A stretch of 35,064 nucleotides of DNA from Thermoleophilaceae bacterium (lineage in GTDB: Bacteria > Actinomycetota > Thermoleophilia > Solirubrobacterales > JACPNS01). Below are positions 1 through 8,566 of this stretch, piece after piece (position 1 is the first letter of the stretch; every line of letters starts with the position of its first letter). The translations under genes and the position numbers were made by a program. Location: the NCBI GenBank assembly GCA_016463365.1, contig JAEMRJ010000010.1:1-35064 (forward strand), given 5' to 3'. The notes beneath the pieces were generated by a model. It searched no databases. It was not told the DNA's origin and saw only the letters and a list, made by a program, of their open reading frames with translations.

Positions 1-859
1 TCTCGCGCAGACGCTGGGCGACGGTCATGTTGAACGAGTTGAGGATCAGGAAGCCACCGACGAAAAGCGACATCGCTGCAAAGAAGTAGAGAATGATGTT
101 GAAGCCCTGAAGCTGGCTGTTTATCTCGTCCGCGATGTCGCTCGGAGTGTTGACCTGAACCCCCGCCGGAACGAGTTCTTCGATCTTCTTGCTGACGACG
201 GAAACGCTGCGACCGTCGGCAACCTTCACATCGATCTCCGAGTAGCCGCGCGGGACGTCGAAGGCTCTGCGCGCGTAGTCGATGTCCATCTTGGCGAAGC
301 CCTGACCGCCGAAATTGACGCCGGCTCCGATCTGGAACAACCCGGAGATCTTGAACGCGCGCACGCCGGTCGCGGTGGCAAAGTTGAGCGTGTCCCCGAC
401 TTCGGCGTTGTTGTTTCCGGCCCACGACGCATCGAGCTGGAGCTGGTCGCCGACGATTTCCGGCGAGCCTGCGACGGTTTTTGCGCCCGCGAGGTCAGGA
501 TCATCCGGTCTTACGCCGCTTACGAACACCTGGTCCTTCTGGCTCGGCTCGGCTTTGCCGCCCTTGACCAGAACCATCGTTGATCCGACCGACGGTACAG
601 CGACCGCGACACCATCCACGCGCTGCACCTGCGCGAGCAGGGACTCCTCGAGCGTGCCCTGGCCGTTCGCCCCCGCGCTGACCGCAAGGTCGGTGCCGCC
701 GTAGACGGATGCGAACAACTCGTCGAATGTCGAGACGATCGTCTGCGAGAGCGAGAGCACCGAGAAGAACAGCGCCACTCCCAGCACGATGCCCAACCCG
801 TTGAGCACGGCACGACCCTTTCGCGCGCTGACGCTGCGCCAGGCGAGCGCTCGGATCAC
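1..859 (-). CDS. FtsX/MacB-type ABC transporter permease (C-terminus beyond window)
   Basis: Membrane permease of an FtsX/MacB-family ABC system, partnered with the ATPase encoded just upstream. The frame is open from a GTG at 859 to the window edge, about 286 codons. The N-terminus (VIRALAWRSVSARKGRA) is followed by a hydrophobic segment (LGIVLGVALFFSVLSLS), then a long soluble extracytoplasmic domain of the MacB_PCD kind. The second membrane segment (FNIILYFFAAMSLFVGG) begins the FtsX domain just before the edge. The start is three bases after the ATPase stop codon, so the two are surely one operon. Members of this family move lipoproteins, peptides or drugs or act mechanically; the substrate cannot be read here. 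The rest of the FtsX domain lies outside the window. Confidence 0.88.
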   Translation of the reverse strand, partial: MIRALAWRSVSARKGRAVLNGLGIVLGVALFFSVLSLSQTIVSTFDELFASVYGGTDLAVSAGANGQGTLEESLLAQVQRVDGVAVAVPSVGSTMVLVKGGKAEPSQKDQVFVSGVRPDDPDLAGAKTVAGSPEIVGDQLQLDASWAGNNNAEVGDTLNFATATGVRAFKISGLFQIGAGVNFGGQGFAKMDIDYARRAFDVPRGYSEIDVKVADGRSVSVVSKKIEELVPAGVQVNTPSDIADEINSQLQGFNIILYFFAAMSLFVGGFLILNSFNMTVAQRLRE

Positions 860-862
860 GGC

Positions 863-1606
863 TCAGACCGCCTGTTCGAGGCCGGCGAGGTGTTCGATTA
901 TGTGGCCGGGGTCGCCGCCCGGGACTTCGCCGGCGATCAGTCCGTCGCGCAGGAAGACGACGCGGCTTGCGCGGCTGGCTGCGACGGCGTCATGGGTGAC
1001 CATCATGATCGTGTGACCGGCCTGCTGTTGGACGTCGCGAAGCATGTCAAGCACAGCTGCGCCGTTCTTTGAATCGAGGTTTCCGGTCGGTTCGTCGGCA
1101 AGCAGCAGGGCGGGGTCGCGCATCAGCGACCGGGCGACCGACACACGCTGCTGCTCGCCACCCGAGAGCTGTGAGGGCAGGTGCTTGGCGCGCTCGGTCA
1201 GACCGACCAGCTCGAGCAGCTCGTCGGCGCGCGCGCTCAGATCGCCAGCTCTGCCGCCCGCGATCAGCGACGGGAGCATGACGTTTTCTTCCGCGGTCAT
1301 GGTCGGCAGCAGATTGAAGAACTGGAAGATGAACCCGATCGAGTCGCGTCGCAGCAGCGTGAGTTGGTTCTCGTCCATTCCGCCGATCTCCTGGCCGCCG
1401 ATCGCGACACTGCCTTCGTCGTAGCTCTCGAGCGCGCCGAGAATGTGCATCAGGGTGCTCTTGCCCGAGCCCGACGGACCCATCACCGCGACGAACTGGC
1501 CGGGCTCGATCGTAAGGTCGATTCCTTTCAGTGCCTCGACGGAGGTTTCGCCGGATTCGTAGCGCTTTTTCAGGCCGACGACCTGTACTGCGGGGGAGTC
1601 GCTCAT
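863..1606 (-). CDS. ABC transporter ATP-binding protein, LolD/MacB family
   Basis: ATPase of 247 residues that would power the adjacent FtsX-like permease at the cytoplasmic face. Walker A is GPSGSGKS at residues 43-50. The ABC signature is LSGGEQQR and Walker B is LLLADEPTGNLDS, the NLDS ending being typical of the LolD/MacB/FtsE group. The switch histidine is in MMVTHD. Length is normal for the family. The ATG at 1606 lies 15 bases after the decarboxylase stop codon, with no obvious Shine-Dalgarno sequence. The permease GTG follows after a three-base gap. The substrate is unknown. Confidence 0.95.
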   Translation of the reverse strand: MSDSPAVQVVGLKKRYESGETSVEALKGIDLTIEPGQFVAVMGPSGSGKSTLMHILGALESYDEGSVAIGGQEIGGMDENQLTLLRRDSIGFIFQFFNLLPTMTAEENVMLPSLIAGGRAGDLSARADELLELVGLTERAKHLPSQLSGGEQQRVSVARSLMRDPALLLADEPTGNLDSKNGAAVLDMLRDVQQQAGHTIMMVTHDAVAASRASRVVFLRDGLIAGEVPGGDPGHIIEHLAGLEQAV

Positions 1607-1621
1607 GGCCGCGCAGAGTAC

Positions 1622-3109
1622 TCAGAGCGCGTGACGCTCCGCGCGGTCACCTGGGAGCACGTGGATCGACTTGAAGGCTTTGTCGCTGGCACCATGGAGC
1701 CGGGCTCCCTGGGCGACCTGGCGCTGGAGGTGATCGACGATGTCCTGGCTGATCAGCTCTCCGGGTAGAAGTGCTGGGATTCCCGGGGGATAAACGGCGA
1801 TCGACTCGCCGCAGATCCGGCCGACTGATTCGCTCACCGGGATCACTTCGTCGGCCGCAAGGAAGGCTTCGCGAGGGCTCACGACCTGGTCCAGATTGAA
1901 GGTCTCGCGCGAGTCGATCGGCGTGGCCGGTTCGCGAAGCGGCTCGGCGCGCGCGGCCGCATCAACGAGCGCTTCGTAGAGTCGGTCGAGATTTCCGGGG
2001 TCTTCGGCGATGCCCACGACGAAGACGACGACCGTGTCGGTCGCCAGCTCGGGGACGACATCGTGACGCTCGCGGACGGCGTCGGCAAGCACGAAGCCGG
2101 ACTCACCGGTCCCGCGCGTGTCCACGACGATCCGCAGCGGGTCCGTGTCGTGAACGCCTGTGTGTCCGCGCAGGTCGCTGCCGGCGACATACAGGCCGGG
2201 GATCAGGTCGATCTTGTCGACGATCGTGTCGATCGCGGTCAGCGTCTCGGAAAGCAACGCTTCGCCGTTGACCGTGAGGTTTCGGCGTGCCGCATCGAGC
2301 GAGACGAGCAGCAGCCCGTTGGGTGAAGTCGATCGCACAAGCCGCACGGCGCGGTCGACCATGTCCGGATTGATGAACTCGGTGCCCGCGACATGAAGCA
2401 TCGCGCTCTGTGTGAACGAACCGACCGTCTTGTGGATTGAGGTGAGGACGGCGTCGGCACCGAGCTGCAGCGCGCTCTGCGGCACCTCTGGATGGCGGCC
2501 GAAGTGCGAGCCCCAGGACTGGTCGACCACCAGCGGGATCCCGCGGTCGTGTGCGATCCGCGCGAGCGCGGCGACGTCGGCGCACATTCCGTAGTAGGTG
2601 GGGGAGACGATGAAGACGGCTCGGGCGTCGGGATGCGCTTCGAGCGTCTCCTGTAGATCCTCCGGCAGCACGCCGTGGGCGATCTGCAGGTCATGGTCGA
2701 CATGCGGTGCGACGAACGCGGGGATTCCGCCACTGAGCACCAGTCCGTCCACCACAGAGCCGTGGGAATTGCGCTGCACGACAACACGCGCGCCCAGCGG
2801 CGCCAACGCGAGTGCCAGTGCGTGGTTTCCCTGCGTCGCACCGTTGGTCAGAAACCAGGTCTGCGCTGCGCCGAATGACTCTGCGGCGAGCAGCTCGGCC
2901 TGGTCGGCCGGGGTGGGGTAGGGGCCGACATCGATCCCGTGCATGTCGCGCGGTATGTCGTATCTCAGCGCGTCGGCAAGGTGCGCGCGAAGCTTTTGAT
3001 CGGCGCCGAAGCCGCCCTTGTGGCCGGGCACATGAAAGCGCGCCGGGTCGCGGTCGCCGTAGGCGAGCAGTGCGTCCAGGTAGGGCGTGCTGTCCTGATC
3101 ACCTGCCAG
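1622..3109 (-). CDS. Orn/Lys/Arg decarboxylase family protein (PLP fold type I), apparent CTG start
   Basis: Pyridoxal-phosphate amino-acid decarboxylase of the short Gram-positive Orn/Lys/Arg type, about 495 residues. It probably makes a polyamine or diamine. The family N-terminus is clear (TPYLDALLAYGDRDPARF, then HVPGHKGG). LTNGATQGNH is the cofactor-binding turn, VVDQSWGSHF carries the PLP-ring aspartate (D196) and SIHKTVGSFTQ carries the Schiff-base lysine (K227). The C-terminal OKR domain (YPPGIPALLPGE) is intact. No ATG, GTG or TTG lies in frame between the upstream stop codon and the HVPGHK motif. A CTG at 3109 has GAGG eight bases ahead and is my chosen start. Substrate specificity cannot be told from sequence alone. 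The alternative is a start inside the preceding gene. Confidence 0.9.
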   Translation of the reverse strand: MAGDQDSTPYLDALLAYGDRDPARFHVPGHKGGFGADQKLRAHLADALRYDIPRDMHGIDVGPYPTPADQAELLAAESFGAAQTWFLTNGATQGNHALALALAPLGARVVVQRNSHGSVVDGLVLSGGIPAFVAPHVDHDLQIAHGVLPEDLQETLEAHPDARAVFIVSPTYYGMCADVAALARIAHDRGIPLVVDQSWGSHFGRHPEVPQSALQLGADAVLTSIHKTVGSFTQSAMLHVAGTEFINPDMVDRAVRLVRSTSPNGLLLVSLDAARRNLTVNGEALLSETLTAIDTIVDKIDLIPGLYVAGSDLRGHTGVHDTDPLRIVVDTRGTGESGFVLADAVRERHDVVPELATDTVVVFVVGIAEDPGNLDRLYEALVDAAARAEPLREPATPIDSRETFNLDQVVSPREAFLAADEVIPVSESVGRICGESIAVYPPGIPALLPGELISQDIVDHLQRQVAQGARLHGASDKAFKSIHVLPGDRAERHAL

Positions 3110-3119
3110 GAAGTCCGCC

Positions 3120-3425
3120 TCAGAGCCGACTGCGGACGGATTCGACCTTGTCAGCCAGTGTCTGGTCCGGTTTGTCGGAGGGCTCGTCGAGTTTGAGGAC
3201 TGTGTAGACGCGGGGGATTCCAAGCTCGAACGGCACCTTGTGCAGTTCGGCGGCCAGGGCGAAGATGTCGTCGGCTGAACCCTCCAGCGCGGTGCCCATG
3301 CCGTGGAGCTGGTAGGCGACCTTGTCCTGCTGCGAGAGCCTGCGCTGGATCTCGGCGATGTACTCGCTCGCGTGCGAGTCCTGGCCGGTGCGCAGGCCCA
3401 GGATTGTGATGTCGGCGGTGGCCAT
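3120..3425 (-). CDS. MTH1187/YqgV (UPF0045) family thiamine-binding protein
   Basis: Small protein of 101 residues of the MTH1187/YqgV family (DUF77), a ferredoxin-like fold whose members bind thiamine. Supporting segments are the N-terminal beta-strand ADITILGLRTG, SEYIAEIQRRL, YQLHGMGTALEG and HKVPFELGIPRVYTVLKLDE, in the family order and at the family length. It sits 20 bases after the aldehyde dehydrogenase and 10 bases before the CTG start of the decarboxylase, so it is probably cotranscribed with both. Thiamine binding is known for relatives; a link to the PLP decarboxylase is only positional. This frame, not the longer overlapping one, carries the conserved protein. Confidence 0.88.
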   Translation of the reverse strand: MATADITILGLRTGQDSHASEYIAEIQRRLSQQDKVAYQLHGMGTALEGSADDIFALAAELHKVPFELGIPRVYTVLKLDEPSDKPDQTLADKVESVRSRL

Positions 3426-3445
3426 AGCGCCAATCTACCGGTCGA

Positions 3446-4939
3446 TCAGGTCAGGCTGGTCCACACTGTTTTGGTTTCGAGATAGGCGTCGAGGTTCTCG
3501 GCGCCGTGCTCGCGGCCGATGCCGGATGACTTCACTCCGCCGAACGGCGCAGCGGGATCGGTGAGCCCCCACATGTTGATGTAGACCATCCCCGATTCGA
3601 GCATCCCAGCAAACTTGTGCGCGCGGCCGATGTCGCGCGTCCAGAGTCCGGCCGCGAGGCCGTACTCGTTGTCATTTGCCTTCGCGGCGATCTCTTCAAG
3701 GTCTTCGAAGCGGGTGGCGGCGAGCACCGGGCCGAAGATCTCCTCGCGGGCGATCCGCATGTCAGATTCGACTCCCGTGAAGAGCGTGGGGCGGATGAAG
3801 TATCCGCCGTCCTCGCGCTCGGCGACGCCGCCGGCGATCGCCTCGGCACCTTCGTCGAGGCCGATCTGGATGTACTCGTTCACGCGGTCGAACTGCTGCT
3901 CGCTGACGACCGGGCCGAAGGTCGTTCCCTGCGTGAGGCCGGGGCCGACGACGGAGTTGCTGGCGAGTTCGGCGAGCTGACTGGTGACCTCTTCGTAGAG
4001 CGAGTTCTGCACGAACAGGCGCGAGCCCGCATTACACGCCTGGCCGGTGTTGAAGTAGATGCTCTGGAACGAACCGCCGATCGCTGCCTTCAGATCGGCG
4101 TCCTCGAAGATGATGTTCGGGGACTTGCCGCCGAGCTCGAGCGTGACGCGCTTGAGCTCGCGACCGGCCTTCGAGCCGATTTCGCGGCCGACCGCGGTGG
4201 ACCCCGTGAATGCGATCTTGTCGACGCCGGGGTGATCGACCAGCGCGGCGCCGACGGCACCGTCGCCGTTGACGACGTTCACGACGCCTTCGGGAAAGCC
4301 GGCTTCCTTGACCAGGTCGGCAAGGCGCAGGGCGGTGAGCGGCGTCTGCTCGGCGGCCTTGAGGACCACTGTGCAGCCAGCGGTGAGCGCCGGCGCGAGC
4401 TTCCACACGGCCATCATCAGCGGGAAGTTCCACGGGACGATCTGGGCGCAGACACCGACCGGCACGCGCTCGGTGTAGACGAACATGTCCTTGGCCTCGA
4501 CCGGGATCGCGCGACCTTCGAGCTTGCTCGCCCAGCCGGCGAAGTAGCGCAGGTGCTTGACCGAGCCCGCGACATCGACGTATTGCGCGATCTTGACCGG
4601 CTTGCCGTTGTCGATCGACTCGAGCTGCGCGAGCTCTTCGGCGTTTTCTGCGATCAGGTCGGCGAGCTTGTTGATCAGTTCGCCGCGTTTGATTCCGGTG
4701 AGTTTGCGCCACGGGCCGTTGAAGGCTTCGCGCGCGGCGGCGACGGCGGCGTCTATGTCCTGCTGAGAGGCGGTGGCGATCTCAGCGATCGGCGCGCCGG
4801 TTGAAGGGTCGATCGTGGTGAAGGTCTCTGAACCGGCGGTGAAATCTCCGGCGATGAAGTTCCCGAGCGGCGCGCGCTCGAGGAACGCCGCGGCGGCTGT
4901 GGAGAGGTCTGCAAGCTGTGAGGTGAGGGTTGTGGACAT
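3446..4939 (-). CDS. NAD(P)-dependent aldehyde dehydrogenase
   Basis: Class-I-like aldehyde dehydrogenase of 497 residues that oxidises an aldehyde to the acid in the cytoplasm. All key sites are present at canonical numbering: N171 in PWNFP, the general base E268 in LELGGKSPN and the nucleophile C302 in GQACNAGSR. The Rossmann turn is FTGSTAVGREI, and the C-terminal PFGGVKSSGIGREHG is typical. Identity resembles the phenylacetaldehyde/betaine aldehyde group, but the substrate is not determined. I chose the ATG at 4939; a GTG at 4966 would add nine residues and runs towards the upstream hairpin. It lies downstream of the beta-oxidation operon, separated from it by the hairpin at 4975-5029. 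Confidence 0.95.
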   Translation of the reverse strand: MSTTLTSQLADLSTAAAAFLERAPLGNFIAGDFTAGSETFTTIDPSTGAPIAEIATASQQDIDAAVAAAREAFNGPWRKLTGIKRGELINKLADLIAENAEELAQLESIDNGKPVKIAQYVDVAGSVKHLRYFAGWASKLEGRAIPVEAKDMFVYTERVPVGVCAQIVPWNFPLMMAVWKLAPALTAGCTVVLKAAEQTPLTALRLADLVKEAGFPEGVVNVVNGDGAVGAALVDHPGVDKIAFTGSTAVGREIGSKAGRELKRVTLELGGKSPNIIFEDADLKAAIGGSFQSIYFNTGQACNAGSRLFVQNSLYEEVTSQLAELASNSVVGPGLTQGTTFGPVVSEQQFDRVNEYIQIGLDEGAEAIAGGVAEREDGGYFIRPTLFTGVESDMRIAREEIFGPVLAATRFEDLEEIAAKANDNEYGLAAGLWTRDIGRAHKFAGMLESGMVYINMWGLTDPAAPFGGVKSSGIGREHGAENLDAYLETKTVWTSLT

Positions 4940-4974
4940 GCGCAAAAGGCTATCCCCAACGAGCACAAGCGGAA

Positions 4975-5029
4975 TTCTGCGTCGACATACGTCCTGCCGA
5001 GAGTCGGCAAGACGTATGTTGATGCAGAA
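4975..5029 (-). terminator. Long inverted repeat / hairpin between 3-hydroxyacyl-CoA dehydrogenase and aldehyde dehydrogenase genes
   Basis: Two 26-base arms (4975-5000 and 5004-5029) are separated by three bases and differ at only three positions, each of which can still pair as G-U in RNA on one strand. The core is ACATACGTC facing GACGTATGT. The hairpin starts six bases after the stop codon of the dehydrogenase at 5036 and ends 35 bases before the aldehyde dehydrogenase ATG. No run of T follows it on the minus strand, so a classic intrinsic terminator is not proven. A transcription attenuator, an mRNA end-stabiliser or a dimeric repressor operator fit equally well. Confidence 0.6.
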
Positions 5030-5035
5030 AATGGC

Positions 5036-6586
5036 TCAGTTGTGGCCTTCGAGTACTGCGCGGCGCAGGACTGAAGCCGTGCGGTAGCGATCCCCGCCGA
5101 TCTCGCGCTGCAGCGCGTCGAGCGTGGAAACGATCTGCGCCGAGCCGATCGCATCGCGCCAGGCCATCAAGCCGCGCGGATAGTTGAGCCCGAGCTGCAC
5201 ACCTTTGTCGATGTCGTCGGCGGAGCCGACCCGCTCCTGCAGAGCGAACGAAGCCTCGTTGATCAACTGGCAGACAATCCGCCCCAGGACCAAGCCGGGG
5301 CCGTCGCCAACTTCGATCACGTGTTTCCCGATCACATGGAAGTAGTGGCGCGTGGCCGTGAAGGTCTCATCCGAAGTGCCCGACCCGCGCGTGATCTCAA
5401 CGGCCCGTGCTTCGCCGAGCGGGGGCAGGCAGTGGAATCCTGCGAAGTCGCGGCCACGGGCCGCCGCAGCCAGACTGTTGCCCGCGCACAAGACCGCGAC
5501 CGGGCCGCGTGAAAGATCAACATCGCGTCCCGCGGTGACCAGCCGCGCATCAATCGTGATCGTGCGCGGCACATCGGCCGGCGCGGCCACCTCGTAGCCG
5601 GCAGCTTCAGAAAGCCGACGAAGCTCGCGCGCCAGCGGTGTCTCGCCGATCACATCAACCGCCCCTGACGCGCTCTCGATCATCTGCGGCGACGGGTCGT
5701 CGGCCCGGTACGCGCCGCCTTCCGGGTATTCGTAGTAGCCGCGTCCGCTTTTGCGTCCGAGCCGACCGGCGGCGATCATCTGAGCCGGGATCAAGCTGGG
5801 TCGCCAGCGCGGCTCGCCGTGCCCGAGCGCATAGAAGGATTTCGCGATGTCGTAGCCGACGTCGATTCCGACCAGGTCTGACAACTCAAACGGCCCCATG
5901 CGGAACCCGCCGCCCAGGCGCATCGCGCGGTCGATCGTCGCCGCGTCGGCGACGCCCTCGCTCAAGAGCTGCTGGGCTTCAAGCAGGAACGGCCGGCTGA
6001 CGCGATTGACCAGGAAGCCCGGACCGTCACTTGCGTCGATCGATTCGCGCCCCATCGCCGCGCCGACCGCGCGGGCGGTCGCCAGAGCTTCGACCGAACT
6101 GTTCATCCCTGCGACCACCTCGACCAGCCGCATCAGCGGAACCGGGTTGAAGAAGTGCATGCCGACCACGCGCTCGGGCTGAGGCAGGCCGGCGGCGATC
6201 GCGGTCACAGGCAGTGAAGATGTGTTGGTCGCAAAAACGGTCCCGGGCGCGGTCAGAGCTGCCAGCTTGCGAAACAGGTCCTGCTTGATCTCGAGCTTCT
6301 CAGCGACGGCCTCGATGATCAGGAAACAGTCGCCGAGCTCTTCGGGCGACGAGACGGCGTCGACTCGCGAGACTGCCGCGCCGGCCTGAGCTTCAGTCAT
6401 TTTTCCGCGCTGCACGGATCGTTCAAGAAACGCCGCGATGCGACCACGCGCAGTATCGGCCGCGTCGTCGGCAACATCGAAGATCTTCACCTCCAGGCCG
6501 CCTACCGCGGCGACCTGCGCGATCCCGGCACCCATGGTGCCTGCGCCGACCACTCCGATCGGAGCGTCTGGCAGCTCGGCGGTCAT
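5036..6586 (-). CDS. 3-hydroxyacyl-CoA dehydrogenase (PaaH/FadB2-like, two-domain)
   Basis: NAD-dependent 3-hydroxyacyl-CoA dehydrogenase, 516 residues, oxidising 3-hydroxyacyl-CoA to 3-oxoacyl-CoA. The Rossmann domain begins with IGVVGAGTMGAGIAQ (residues 10-24). The family motifs IIEAVAEKLEIKQ, FATNTSSLPVTAIA and VVGMHFFNPVPLMRLVEVV follow, then DGPGFLVNRVSRPFL with the first HCDH domain. A second HCDH-like domain fills about residues 340-516, as in the roughly 500-residue 3-hydroxyadipyl-CoA dehydrogenases (PaaH/PaaC type). The ATG at 6586 shares one base with the hydratase stop codon (TGATG) and has AAGGG seven bases ahead; a GTG at 6589 is possible. No other phenylacetate genes are visible, so general beta-oxidation is equally likely. 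Confidence 0.93.
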   Translation of the reverse strand: MTAELPDAPIGVVGAGTMGAGIAQVAAVGGLEVKIFDVADDAADTARGRIAAFLERSVQRGKMTEAQAGAAVSRVDAVSSPEELGDCFLIIEAVAEKLEIKQDLFRKLAALTAPGTVFATNTSSLPVTAIAAGLPQPERVVGMHFFNPVPLMRLVEVVAGMNSSVEALATARAVGAAMGRESIDASDGPGFLVNRVSRPFLLEAQQLLSEGVADAATIDRAMRLGGGFRMGPFELSDLVGIDVGYDIAKSFYALGHGEPRWRPSLIPAQMIAAGRLGRKSGRGYYEYPEGGAYRADDPSPQMIESASGAVDVIGETPLARELRRLSEAAGYEVAAPADVPRTITIDARLVTAGRDVDLSRGPVAVLCAGNSLAAAARGRDFAGFHCLPPLGEARAVEITRGSGTSDETFTATRHYFHVIGKHVIEVGDGPGLVLGRIVCQLINEASFALQERVGSADDIDKGVQLGLNYPRGLMAWRDAIGSAQIVSTLDALQREIGGDRYRTASVLRRAVLEGHN

Positions 6587-7368
6587 CACTGACCCTTGAA
6601 TTCCGGCGGACGCTTGTCGATGAACGCTGTCATTCCCTCTACCCGATCATCGGTAGCCATCGCCAGTTCAAACAGTCGCCGCTCATATGCCAGTCCGCCT
6701 GTCATTCCGTCCTCGAACGCCGCGTTGACCGCCTGCTTGGCCAGTCGGACGGCGACCGGCGGTCGCTTGGCGATCACCTCAGCGAGGTCTGACGCCTTTT
6801 CCCGCCAGTTCTCTTTGCGTCCGGCGACGACATTCACAATCCCGAGCTCTTCGGCGTAGCGGGATCCGATGCGCATCCCGGTCAGCACGAGTTCCATGGC
6901 TTTCTGTTTGCCGACGATGCGAGCAAGACGCTGCGTGCCGCCGCCGCCGGGAATGATCCCGAGCGTCACTTCGGGCAGACCGAACTGCGCGCTCTCGGAA
7001 GCGACGATGATGTCTGCAGCGAGTGCGAGCTCAAACCCGGCACCGAGCGCGAAGCCCGAGACTCCGACGACAACCGGCTTGGTGCATTCGGCAACCGTCT
7101 GAAAAATGCTCCGGCCACGCGCCATGTCCATCGCGCCGACCAGGTCGACTTCGGACATCAACTTGATGTCGGCGCCCGCGGCGAATTGTTCGTCCTGACC
7201 GACGATCAGTACTACGCGTACATCGGGGTCGGCATCGGCAGCGTTGATCGCTGCGGCCAGCTGTTCACGCAGCGGTGTCGAGAGGGCGTTGCGAGCATCC
7301 GGGCGGTTCAACTCGATCGTGATGACGCCGTTCTTGACGCTCTGGAGTACCAGCAGTTCTTCGGACAT
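6586..7368 (-). CDS. Enoyl-CoA hydratase/isomerase family protein (crotonase)
   Basis: Crotonase-fold enoyl-CoA hydratase of 260 residues that adds water to trans-2-enoyl-CoA. The oxyanion-hole segment AAGADIKLM is at about 63-71. Both catalytic glutamates are present: E113 in GAGFELALAADI and E133 in FGLPEVTLGIIPGGGGTQRL. The C-terminal helix ends DKRPPEFKG as in many family members. Length is normal. The gene lies eight bases after the acyl-CoA dehydrogenase and overlaps the hydroxyacyl-CoA dehydrogenase start, giving three consecutive beta-oxidation steps in one transcript. The annotation PaaF-like is possible but chain-length specificity is unknown. Confidence 0.94.
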   Translation of the reverse strand: MSEELLVLQSVKNGVITIELNRPDARNALSTPLREQLAAAINAADADPDVRVVLIVGQDEQFAAGADIKLMSEVDLVGAMDMARGRSIFQTVAECTKPVVVGVSGFALGAGFELALAADIIVASESAQFGLPEVTLGIIPGGGGTQRLARIVGKQKAMELVLTGMRIGSRYAEELGIVNVVAGRKENWREKASDLAEVIAKRPPVAVRLAKQAVNAAFEDGMTGGLAYERRLFELAMATDDRVEGMTAFIDKRPPEFKGQ

Positions 7369-7375
7369 GCTGCGC

Positions 7376-8533
7376 CTAAACCATCGCGTTCAGGCCGGTG
7401 TACGCGCGCCCGATGATCAACTTCTGCACCTGCGAGGTGCCCTCATACAGCGTCAGCACGCGCGCGTCGCGCAGGTAGCGCGCGGGAGGGAAGTCGTCGA
7501 CATATCCCGAGCCGCCGTGGACCTGGATCGCAAGGTTCGCGCACTCGATGGCAGATTCCGTGGAGTGAAGTTTTGCGATCGATGTCTCGGTGGTGTTGGG
7601 CAGTCCCATGTCCTTCAGGTAGGCGGCGCGCCACAGCAGCAGCCGCGAAGCGTCAGTCTTGACGACCATCTGGGCGATCATGTCCTGGACCAGCTGGAAG
7701 GATCCGATCGGCTTGCCGAACTGCTCGCGCTTCTTCGAGTACTCGACCGAGCACTCAACGCTGCCGGCGCAGATGCCGAGCGCGCCGGATCCGACCGAGA
7801 ACCGACCACTCTCAAGTGCGGTCATCGCAATCTTGAAGCCTTGACCGATCTCTCCGAGCATCGCCTCGTCGGGCACTTCGACGGCGTCCAGGGAAATCTC
7901 AGCGACGTCGCTGGCGTGCATGCCGAGCTTGTGCTTGATCGGCTGCGCCGAGAAGCCGGGGGTGTCGGTCGGCACGAGGAAGCAGGCGAGCCCCTTGTAC
8001 CCGAGCTCGGGGTCGGTCTGGCAGAAGATCAGCGCGACCTTCGCGTAGTTGCCGAGCGAGATCCACATCTTCGTGCCGCTGATCGACCAGCCGCCGTCGA
8101 TCTTCGTGGCACGGGTCTTCTGGTTGGCGGCGTCGGAGCCGGTGTCGGGTTCGGTCAGTCCGAAGCAGGCGAGCGCGGTGCCGTCGGCGATCCCGGGCAG
8201 ATACTTCTGCTTCTGCTCCTCGGTTCCGAACTTCATGATCGGCACTCCGCACAGAGAGGTCGTGACCGAGATCACCGTGCGCGCGGCTGCGTCGGCCTTC
8301 CCGATCTCTTCGACGATCAGCCCATAGGTGCGGTAGTCGATCCCGCGGCCGCCGTACTCCTCGGGGAAGATTGGGCCCAGGAAGCCCATCTCTGCCAGGC
8401 CCTTGACAATGTTCAGGTCAAACTTGCCTTCGTGGTCGTTGTCTGTGGCGACCGGGCGGATCTCGTTGTCGGCGAAGTCGCGGGCTGCCTGGCGGATGAG
8501 CTCTTGCTCGTCTGTGAGTGAAAAGTCGATCAT
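7376..8533 (-). CDS. Acyl-CoA dehydrogenase
   Basis: FAD-dependent acyl-CoA dehydrogenase of 385 residues, first step of beta-oxidation, passing electrons to ETF. The three family regions are clear: N-terminal MIDFSLTDEQELIRQAARDF, the signature CFGLTEPDTGSDA with KMWISLG, and the C-terminal QVHGGSGYVDDFP. The catalytic base is E364 in TLYEGTSQVQ, at the short/medium-chain position. The ATG at 8533 gives the usual family N-terminus; reading further upstream adds low-quality sequence that runs through the pstS terminator. It is the first gene of the operon with the hydratase and hydroxyacyl-CoA dehydrogenase. Substrate chain length is not determined. Confidence 0.95.
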   Translation of the reverse strand: MIDFSLTDEQELIRQAARDFADNEIRPVATDNDHEGKFDLNIVKGLAEMGFLGPIFPEEYGGRGIDYRTYGLIVEEIGKADAAARTVISVTTSLCGVPIMKFGTEEQKQKYLPGIADGTALACFGLTEPDTGSDAANQKTRATKIDGGWSISGTKMWISLGNYAKVALIFCQTDPELGYKGLACFLVPTDTPGFSAQPIKHKLGMHASDVAEISLDAVEVPDEAMLGEIGQGFKIAMTALESGRFSVGSGALGICAGSVECSVEYSKKREQFGKPIGSFQLVQDMIAQMVVKTDASRLLLWRAAYLKDMGLPNTTETSIAKLHSTESAIECANLAIQVHGGSGYVDDFPPARYLRDARVLTLYEGTSQVQKLIIGRAYTGLNAMV

Positions 8534-8566
8534 GGGGCGGAAGACTATTTGAACCACCTGAAACAA

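Noticed and set aside
3110..3433. N-terminal extension of the decarboxylase frame through the thiamine-binding gene
   Set aside because: The extension is Ser/Arg/Pro-rich with no family similarity, while the other frame of the same DNA encodes a recognisable MTH1187-family protein.
3617..4804. Open frame of 395 codons on the plus strand opposite the aldehyde dehydrogenase
   Set aside because: It is the antisense of a gene with all catalytic residues in place; composition is Asp/Arg/Gly-rich without motifs, as expected from GC-rich shadow frames.
7244..8521. Open frame of 425 codons on the plus strand opposite acyl-CoA dehydrogenase
   Set aside because: No recognisable domain; the minus-strand frame has clear acyl-CoA dehydrogenase signatures and the catalytic glutamate.
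5036..8533. Phenylacetate degradation cluster
   Set aside because: Only general acyl-CoA enzymes are present; no paaABCDE, paaK, paaG or paaZ is seen, so naming it a phenylacetate operon would overreach.
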